From assembly GCA_910586645.1 (NCBI GenBank), contig CAJUIS010000008.1, forward strand, positions 1 through 64,000: a stretch of 64,000 bases of DNA. Reading direction: 5' to 3'. The position numbers and the translations under genes are program-made. The stretch is from an uncultured Lachnospiraceae bacterium (GTDB taxonomy: Bacteria; Bacillota; Clostridia; Lachnospirales; Lachnospiraceae). Below are positions 59,048 to 64,000 of the stretch, one piece after another. The first letter of the stretch is position 1, and each line of letters begins with the position of its first letter. The notes beneath the pieces were generated by a model. That model saw only the letters and a list, made by a program, of their open reading frames with translations. It searched no databases and was not told where the DNA came from.

Positions 59048-60367
59048 GTGGATAAAATAAAGAAAAAAAGGGCGGCTCTGCATAATTTGGGCTGTAAGGT
59101 AAATGCTTATGAAACAGAGGCTATGAGACAGCTATTGGAAGAAGCGGGATATGAAATTGTGGATTTTTCAGAAACTGCGGATGTGTATGTGGTAAATACA
59201 TGTTCTGTGACCAATATAGCGGACAGAAAATCAAGGCAGATGCTCCGCCGCGCCAGGCGGCAGAACCCGGACGGCATTCTGGCCGCCGCAGGCTGCTATG
59301 TGCAGACGAAAACGGAGGATGTCAGAAAAGACGCGGATGTGGACATTATGATCGGCAATAATAAAAAGCGGGATCTTGTGCGTATGATTGAGGAATTTGA
59401 GACTGACAGGAAAAGGACGGAGGCCGTTGCTCCGATCCATCAGAAGCAGCCTTACGAAGAGCTGAAGCTGGACAGAACCGCGGAACATACAAGGGCGTTC
59501 CTTAAAATACAGGACGGCTGCAATCAATTCTGCAGTTACTGCGTGATTCCTTATGCCAGAGGAAGGGCAAGGAGCAGAGCGTTTTCAGAGATTCTGGAAG
59601 AAGCGGAGCGCCTTTCGGCAAACGGATGCCAGGAAGTCGTGCTGACGGGGATTCATTTGAGCTCTTATGGAACGGACACAGGGGAAAGCCTGATTCATTT
59701 AATCCGGGAAACAGCAAAGATAAAAGGAATCCGGCGTATCCGGCTTGGATCTTTGGAGCCTATGATTGTGACGGAAGCGTTTGCGGAGGAACTTTCAAAA
59801 ATTGATAAAATCTGTCCCCATTTTCATTTGTCGCTGCAAAGCGGGTGTGACGCGACATTAAAGCGGATGAACCGGAAATACAGCACAGAGGAGTATAAAA
59901 GAAGCTGTGAGTTTCTTCGAAAGCATTTTTCACATCCTGCAATTACAACAGACGTCATCGTTGGGTTTCCGGGGGAGACAGAGGAGGAATTTTCCGAAAC
60001 GGAACTGTTTTTAAAGGAGATGCGTTTTTATGAGATGCATATTTTTAAATATTCCAGACGGGAAGGGACAAAAGCGGCAGCTCTGCCGGAACAGGTATCA
60101 GAACAGGTAAAGGCGAAACGAAGCGAAAGGCTGATTGCGCTGGCGGATGAAATGTCAGAGGAATTTCGCAGACATTATCTGGGAAAAGAGACAGAGGCTT
60201 TGATGGAGGAACCGTTTGAATACAACGGCAGGCGTTATTTTGCAGGGTATACAAAGGAATACGTTAAAGTTGCTTTGGAGACAGAAACGGATATGTCCAA
60301 TTCTTTTGTAAAAGGGAAGGTGGCGGACAGGCTTTGCTGCCGGACATATCTTATGGTTGAATTTTGA
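59048..60367 (+). CDS. mtaB: tRNA N6-threonylcarbamoyladenosine methylthiotransferase MtaB
   Basis: Radical SAM methylthiotransferase that turns t6A37 into ms2t6A37 in tRNA. The 439-residue product has the UPF0004 cluster cysteines (LGCKVNAYE, VNTCSVTNIA, AAGCYVQT), the radical SAM motif IQDGCNQFCSYCVIPYARG and a C-terminal TRAM domain ending in a short tail. Starts with GTG after GGAGGTAAA; a TTG 33 bases upstream is less likely. Confidence 0.95.
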   Translation: MDKIKKKRAALHNLGCKVNAYETEAMRQLLEEAGYEIVDFSETADVYVVNTCSVTNIADRKSRQMLRRARRQNPDGILAAAGCYVQTKTEDVRKDADVDIMIGNNKKRDLVRMIEEFETDRKRTEAVAPIHQKQPYEELKLDRTAEHTRAFLKIQDGCNQFCSYCVIPYARGRARSRAFSEILEEAERLSANGCQEVVLTGIHLSSYGTDTGESLIHLIRETAKIKGIRRIRLGSLEPMIVTEAFAEELSKIDKICPHFHLSLQSGCDATLKRMNRKYSTEEYKRSCEFLRKHFSHPAITTDVIVGFPGETEEEFSETELFLKEMRFYEMHIFKYSRREGTKAAALPEQVSEQVKAKRSERLIALADEMSEEFRRHYLGKETEALMEEPFEYNGRRYFAGYTKEYVKVALETETDMSNSFVKGKVADRLCCRTYLMVEF

Positions 60368-60385
60368 GATAGAATATATTACAAT
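60357..60385 (+). promoter_or_regulatory. Promoter of the ireB-ruvX unit
   Basis: TTGAAT and TACAAT with a 17-base spacer, starting inside the end of mtaB, 60 bases before ireB. Confidence 0.75.
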
Positions 60386-60445
60386 ATGAGCAGCAGTGCT
60401 TTTGCGTGCAAAAAACAAAAGAGCAGGATATAAGGGCGTGAAATT

Positions 60446-60709
60446 ATGCAGAATTTAAACAACACACAATTTTTTAAAGTTGAAAAAGAACCGGAGATGC
60501 AGGTAAAGGACATCCTTACCATTGTATATGAGGCTCTGACAGAGAAAGGCTATAATCCGGTCAACCAGATTGTTGGATATATTATGTCCGGTGATCCAAC
60601 CTATATCACCAGCCATAATAATGCAAGAAGTCTGATTATGAAGGTAGAACGTGACGAGATCGTAGAAGAAATATTACAGGCGTATATAAAGGAGAAGCTG
60701 GTAAAATAA
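60446..60709 (+). CDS. ireB: IreB family regulatory phosphoprotein
   Basis: Small 87-residue phosphoprotein; in Enterococcus IreB is phosphorylated by the IreK kinase and affects cephalosporin resistance. The sequence KDILTIVYEALTEKGYNPV and NQIVGYIMSGDPTYITSHNN matches the DUF965/IreB family closely, with threonines near residues 4-8 that are the likely phosphorylation region. It precedes ruvX by 13 bases, the usual Firmicute order. Confidence 0.95.
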   Translation: MQNLNNTQFFKVEKEPEMQVKDILTIVYEALTEKGYNPVNQIVGYIMSGDPTYITSHNNARSLIMKVERDEIVEEILQAYIKEKLVK

Positions 60710-60722
60710 TACGGAGGAATTT

Positions 60723-61154
60723 ATGCGGGTTTTGGGACTGGATTTTGGGGCGCGTACGGTAGGTGTGGCGGTCAGCGACGGACTGGGGCTTACGGCGCAG
60801 GGCGTTGAGATTATCCGGAGAAAGTCCCCTGATAAGCTGCGTCAAACTTTGGCAAGGATAGAAGAACTTGTCTCTTTTTACGGTGCGGAAAAGATCATAT
60901 TGGGGTACCCCAGAAATATGAACAATACAGAGGGAGAGCGCTGCGAAAAGACAAAGGCGTTTCAGGCGATGTTAGAGCGCAGGACGAAACTTTCCGTAGA
61001 ATTGTGGGACGAGCGCCTTACGACCGTTGCGGCGGACAATATAATGACGGAAAGCGGCATCCGGGGAAAAAAGCGTAAAGAGTATGTGGATGAGATAGCC
61101 GCGATGCTGATTTTACAGGGTTATCTGGATTTTGTGAGAATGGACAGGGAATAA
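60723..61154 (+). CDS. ruvX: Holliday junction resolvase-like RuvX (YqgF)
   Basis: RNase H-fold nuclease active in 16S rRNA processing and possibly recombination. The 143-residue product has LGLDFGARTVGVAVSD, LGYPRNMNNTEGER, WDERLTTVAADNIM and the end DEIAAMLILQGYLD. TACGGAGGA precedes the ATG. Confidence 0.95.
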   Translation: MRVLGLDFGARTVGVAVSDGLGLTAQGVEIIRRKSPDKLRQTLARIEELVSFYGAEKIILGYPRNMNNTEGERCEKTKAFQAMLERRTKLSVELWDERLTTVAADNIMTESGIRGKKRKEYVDEIAAMLILQGYLDFVRMDRE

Positions 61155-61156
61155 CT

Positions 61157-61420
61157 ATGGGAAAAATTATATTTACTGCTCCTGATACACAGGAAAAGAT
61201 TGAGTTTTTCTGTCTGGAGCAGACACGGATTAACAATCAGAACTATCTGCTGGTCACTGAGGATGAAGATGACGATGCAGAAGCTTATATTTTAAAGGAA
61301 ACGTTTTCCGAAGGGGAAGAAGCCGTTTATGAAATGGTGGAAGACGAGGAAGAACTGGAGGCCGTTGGCAAAATTTTTGCAGAATTGATGGAGGATGTGG
61401 ACTTGGAATATCAGATTTAA
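61157..61420 (+). CDS. DUF1292 family protein
   Basis: An 87-residue very acidic protein with the DUF1292 core (FTAPDTQEKIEFFCLEQTRI, NYLLVTEDEDDDAEAYILKE). Family function unknown. It starts 3 bases after ruvX and 24 bases before rnj, an order usual in Firmicutes (ireB-ruvX-DUF1292). Confidence 0.9.
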   Translation: MGKIIFTAPDTQEKIEFFCLEQTRINNQNYLLVTEDEDDDAEAYILKETFSEGEEAVYEMVEDEEELEAVGKIFAELMEDVDLEYQI

Positions 61421-61444
61421 AAAAGACAGGAACGGAGGGAAATT

Positions 61445-63115
61445 TTGAAACAGAAAATAAAAGAACATTCAAAGCTTAAAATCATTCCGCTTGGAGGGTT
61501 GGAGCAGATCGGGATGAATATTACTGCTTTTGAGTATGAAGACAGTATTATCGTCGTAGACTGCGGCTTGTCGTTTCCGGAGGATGATATGCTGGGGATT
61601 GACCTTGTCATTCCAGACATTACGTATTTGAAAGAAAATGCGGAAAAAGTAAAGGGATTTTTTATTACGCATGGGCACGAGGATCATATCGGGGCGATCC
61701 CCTATGTGTTGAAGGAGATAAATGTACCGATTTACGCGACGAAGCTGACGATTGGAATTATTGACCACAAGCTTGGCGAACACAATATACTGTCCAAGGT
61801 GAAGCGGAAAGTTGTAAAATACGGACAGCACATTAACCTTGGGGTTTTTCGGGTGGAATTTATCAAGACGAACCACAGCATTCAGGATGCGGCGGCGCTT
61901 GCGATTTATTCTCCGGCCGGAATCGTTGTCCATACGGGTGATTTTAAGGTGGACTACACGCCGGTGTTTGGAGACGCGATTGATCTTGCAAGACTTGGCG
62001 AGATTGGAAAGAAGGGCGTGCTTGCGCTGATGTGCGACAGCACAAATGCAGAGCGTCCCGGTTTTACAATGTCGGAGCGTTCTGTGGGAAGGACGTTTGA
62101 CAATATTTTTTCAGAACACAGGAATTCAAGAATTATCATAGCGACATTTGCATCTAACGTGGACCGTGTGCAGCAGATTATCAATTTTGCATGCAAGTAC
62201 GGCAGAAAAGTCGTCGTAGAGGGACGGAGCATGGTCAACATCATTTCCACTGCTACAGAGCTTGGTTATCTGGATATACCGGACAATACCCTGATTGATG
62301 TGGAGCAGCTTAGAAATTATCCGGATGAGCAGACCGTTTTGATTACAACGGGAAGCCAGGGGGAGTCTATGGCGGCGTTGTCCCGTATGGCTTCCGGGAT
62401 GCATAAAAAAATTACGATTAAACCGAAAGATACCATTATTTTCAGTTCCAATCCGATTCCGGGCAACGAAAAAGCAGTTTCCAATGTCATTAATGAGCTG
62501 TTTATGAAAGGGGCGGACGTGATTTTTCAGGACGCGCACGTATCGGGACATGCCTGCCAGGAGGATATTAAGCTGATTTATTCTCTGGTGCGTCCGAAGT
62601 ACGCGGTTCCCATTCACGGAGAGTACAAGCATCTGATGGCGCAGAAGAAAATCGCGGAAGAGCTTGGGTATGAAAAAGAAAATATTTTTATTCTTTCTTC
62701 CGGAGATGTGTTAGAATTGGATGAAGAGGGAGCGAAAGTAACCGGGCGCGTCCATGTCGGCAATGTAATGGTGGACGGGCTTGGCGTTGGAGACGTTGGA
62801 AATATTGTTCTTCGGGACAGGCAGCATCTGGCGGAAGAAGGAATTATTATTGTGGTGCTGACGTTAGAAGCCGGAAGCGGGCAGGTGCTTGCGGGGCCGG
62901 ACATTGTTTCAAGGGGCTTTGTCTATGTCAGAGGTTCGGAAAGCCTGATGGATGAAGCAAGGCAGGTGCTTTTTGGCATTATGCAGGAGATGATGGATAA
63001 AAAAGTCACGGATTGGAGCAGGATTAAGACGGAGATAAAGGACGCGCTTTTGGAATTTGTCTGGAGAGAAACAAAGAGAAGGCCAATGATTATTCCGATT
63101 ATTATGGAAGTATAA
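61445..63115 (+). CDS. rnj: Ribonuclease J
   Basis: Endo- and 5'-exoribonuclease central to mRNA decay and rRNA maturation. The 556-residue product has the metallo-beta-lactamase motifs CGLSFPEDDMLGIDLVIPD (residues 39-57), FITHGHEDHIGAI, HTGDFKVDYTP, and the beta-CASP part with LITTGSQGES, then PIHGEYKHLMAQ. It starts with TTG after ACGGAGGG. A second RNase J is often present elsewhere in clostridia. Confidence 0.97.
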   Translation: MKQKIKEHSKLKIIPLGGLEQIGMNITAFEYEDSIIVVDCGLSFPEDDMLGIDLVIPDITYLKENAEKVKGFFITHGHEDHIGAIPYVLKEINVPIYATKLTIGIIDHKLGEHNILSKVKRKVVKYGQHINLGVFRVEFIKTNHSIQDAAALAIYSPAGIVVHTGDFKVDYTPVFGDAIDLARLGEIGKKGVLALMCDSTNAERPGFTMSERSVGRTFDNIFSEHRNSRIIIATFASNVDRVQQIINFACKYGRKVVVEGRSMVNIISTATELGYLDIPDNTLIDVEQLRNYPDEQTVLITTGSQGESMAALSRMASGMHKKITIKPKDTIIFSSNPIPGNEKAVSNVINELFMKGADVIFQDAHVSGHACQEDIKLIYSLVRPKYAVPIHGEYKHLMAQKKIAEELGYEKENIFILSSGDVLELDEEGAKVTGRVHVGNVMVDGLGVGDVGNIVLRDRQHLAEEGIIIVVLTLEAGSGQVLAGPDIVSRGFVYVRGSESLMDEARQVLFGIMQEMMDKKVTDWSRIKTEIKDALLEFVWRETKRRPMIIPIIMEV

Positions 63116-63143
63116 CCGACGGGAATGATAAAGAGGAAAACGT

Positions 63144-63473
63144 ATGAGTCAGGTACAAAAAGCCGTAGAAGATTTAATCACTGCAGTAAAAGAATGTGAG
63201 GAATATCACAGATATCAAAAAGCAAGGGAAAAAATGTTTCAATATCCGGTTTTAAAGGAAAAAGCGGATGAATTTCGCAGGCTGAATTATGATTTTCAAT
63301 GCAATGGCACAAATCATTTTGAAGAAAGCGACAGGCTCAGCCAGGAGTTTGCTTATGTGCTGGAACATCCGGTCGTCTGGGAATATTTGATGGCGGAAAA
63401 CGCAGTCTGCCGCATTTTGCGTCAGGTAAACTGGGAGCTTCTTCAAAACCTGGATTTTGAACTGGATTTTTAA
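63144..63473 (+). CDS. YlbF family regulator protein
   Basis: A 109-residue helical protein of the YlbF/YmcA family. It contains VQKAVEDLITAVKECEEYHRYQ, EKADEFRRLNYDFQ, and ends LRQVNWELLQNLDFELDF. In Bacillus, YlbF and YmcA with YaaT modulate RNase Y and hence mRNA maturation; the gene here follows RNase J. Partners are not in this window. Confidence 0.85.
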   Translation: MSQVQKAVEDLITAVKECEEYHRYQKAREKMFQYPVLKEKADEFRRLNYDFQCNGTNHFEESDRLSQEFAYVLEHPVVWEYLMAENAVCRILRQVNWELLQNLDFELDF

Positions 63474-63509
63474 GGCGGTCATGCAGGCGCCTGGAATGCG
63501 GAGGAAGAG

Positions 63510-63929
63510 ATGAATGCCAACAAAATAGTAATGAAAATTGTAAGCGCCAGTTTTTCTGTTTTGGTTGCCATTTTGCTTTTGTTTGGCCTGTATCAGGGCG
63601 GCAAGGCGGCGTATGGCTTTGGATACCGCGTATTTACGGAGCAGGCGGTGGATGAACCGGAAGAAGGGGAAGACAAAGTCGTGCAGATTACGTCTCAAAT
63701 GGGCGGCAGGGAGATTGGAAAACTGCTGGAGAAAAAAGGATTGATCCGGGATGCAAAGCTGTTTGTGGTACAGCTTGCATTATCCTCTTATTCCAAGAAG
63801 ATAAAAGCGGGAACTTATACACTTTCCACTTCCATGACGGCGCAGGAGATGATGCAGGTTATGTCCGCGGATGAGGCGGAAGGTACGGAAGAAATGGAAA
63901 TCATGGAAACAGAAGAGCAGGGAAGCTGA
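63510..63929 (+). CDS. Short MltG/YceG-like membrane protein without catalytic domain
   Basis: A 139-residue protein with one membrane helix (SASFSVLVAILLLFGLYQGG) and an extracellular part resembling the N-terminal LysM-like domain of MltG (ITSQMGGREIGKLLEKKGLI, KAGTYTLSTSMTAQEMMQVM). The endolytic transglycosylase domain of MltG (about 200 residues with a catalytic Glu) is absent, and the chain ends in an acidic tail. Short forms like this are seen in Lachnospiraceae next to an O-methyltransferase gene, so it is likely intact. Confidence 0.75.
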   Translation: MNANKIVMKIVSASFSVLVAILLLFGLYQGGKAAYGFGYRVFTEQAVDEPEEGEDKVVQITSQMGGREIGKLLEKKGLIRDAKLFVVQLALSSYSKKIKAGTYTLSTSMTAQEMMQVMSADEAEGTEEMEIMETEEQGS

Positions 63930-63930
63930 T

Positions 63931-64000
63931 ATGATAGCGCAAGAACGTCTGACAGGGTATATCAATTCTCTTGATATGGGAAATACAAAATTTCTGGAAG
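63931..64000 (+). CDS. O-methyltransferase, 5' end only
   Basis: The last 70 bases start MIAQERLTGYINSLDMGN, the usual opening of the clostridial class I O-methyltransferase (TrmR-like) found after the short MltG gene. It runs past the window edge. The ATG is one base after the previous stop. Confidence 0.65.
   Translation, partial: MIAQERLTGYINSLDMGNTKFLE

Noticed and set aside
63510..63929. Truncated pseudogene of mltG.
   Set aside because: The gene has a clean start and stop, an acidic tail and a tight junction with the next gene; short forms at this position appear usual in Lachnospiraceae.
1..64000. CRISPR array, tRNA, rRNA, insertion sequence or phage.
   Set aside because: No regularly spaced repeats, tRNA-like cloverleaf, transposase, integrase or phage structural gene was recognised by reading. 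A covariance-model scan could still find small RNAs.

Overview
The window looks like a chromosome segment from a Clostridia gut bacterium, most likely a Lachnospiraceae. The evidence is an AT-leaning low-GC Firmicute base composition, strong AGGAGG ribosome binding sites, consensus vegetative promoters with 17-base spacers, a Trp T-box, a CIRCE element, Gram-positive LexA boxes, the Prp/extended-L27 pair, Rnf genes in clostridial order (CDGEAB), IreB, RNase J, YlbF, and DUF6179/DUF6323 proteins. No rRNA, tRNA, CRISPR array, insertion sequence or prophage was seen. Most of the window is core genome with several accessory islands.

Layout. 1-4.3 kb: rplU-prp-rpmA, then obgE-yhbY-nadD-yqeK-rsfS (ribosome assembly and NAD). 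4.3-5.5 kb: divergent lexA and a yneA-like SOS division inhibitor sharing three LexA-box-like sites. 5.5-8.2 kb: a tryptophan T-box leader followed by what look like remnants of lost trp genes and then intact-length trpB and trpA; TrpA has lost its usual catalytic-loop residues. 8.2-13.9 kb: a tightly overlapping five-gene operon matching the functionally undescribed Salmonella STM4011-STM4015 families (LRR protein, ATP-grasp-like protein, alkaline-phosphatase-superfamily hydrolase, two radical SAM proteins). The last radical SAM protein is fused to a HAD domain whose motifs are degenerate. This is the best candidate for an undescribed system. 13.9-19.3 kb: a sodium-pumping biotin decarboxylase/transcarboxylase operon containing both a 12S-type acyl-CoA and a 5S-type keto-acid carboxyltransferase. 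19.3-30 kb: two giant secreted proteins (a DUF6273/CARDB/FN3 protein and a GH84 N-acetylglucosaminidase), both with lysine-rich C-termini, flanking a DUF6323/DUF6179 pair.

30-35.8 kb: an RpiR-type regulator, a BaiN-like flavoprotein, cmk, ispH overlapping an S1-repeat protein, and cheR. 35.8-40.4 kb (minus strand): a Bce-type antimicrobial-peptide sensing and export module (response regulator, kinase, ATPase, permease) with a 21-base direct repeat in front of the transporter genes. 40.5-41.6 kb: a YprB-like exonuclease. 41.7-46.8 kb: the Rnf ferredoxin:NAD oxidoreductase, followed on the other strand by apbE (which flavinylates Rnf subunits) and an M15 peptidase. 49-56.3 kb: CIRCE-controlled hrcA-grpE-dnaK-dnaJ, a coiled-coil J-like protein, prmA and rsmE. 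56.3-64 kb: cysteine desulfurase-thiI, an HPr-like protein without the active histidine, mtaB, ireB-ruvX-DUF1292, rnj, ylbF, a short MltG-like protein and the start of an O-methyltransferase.

How it fits together: the Rnf complex and the decarboxylase pump both suggest an anaerobe that couples fermentation to a sodium (or proton) gradient, with ApbE maturing Rnf. The GH84 enzyme suggests growth on host glycans. The decayed trp operon suggests reliance on external tryptophan or indole. All functions are inferred from sequence reading alone; no database search was run.
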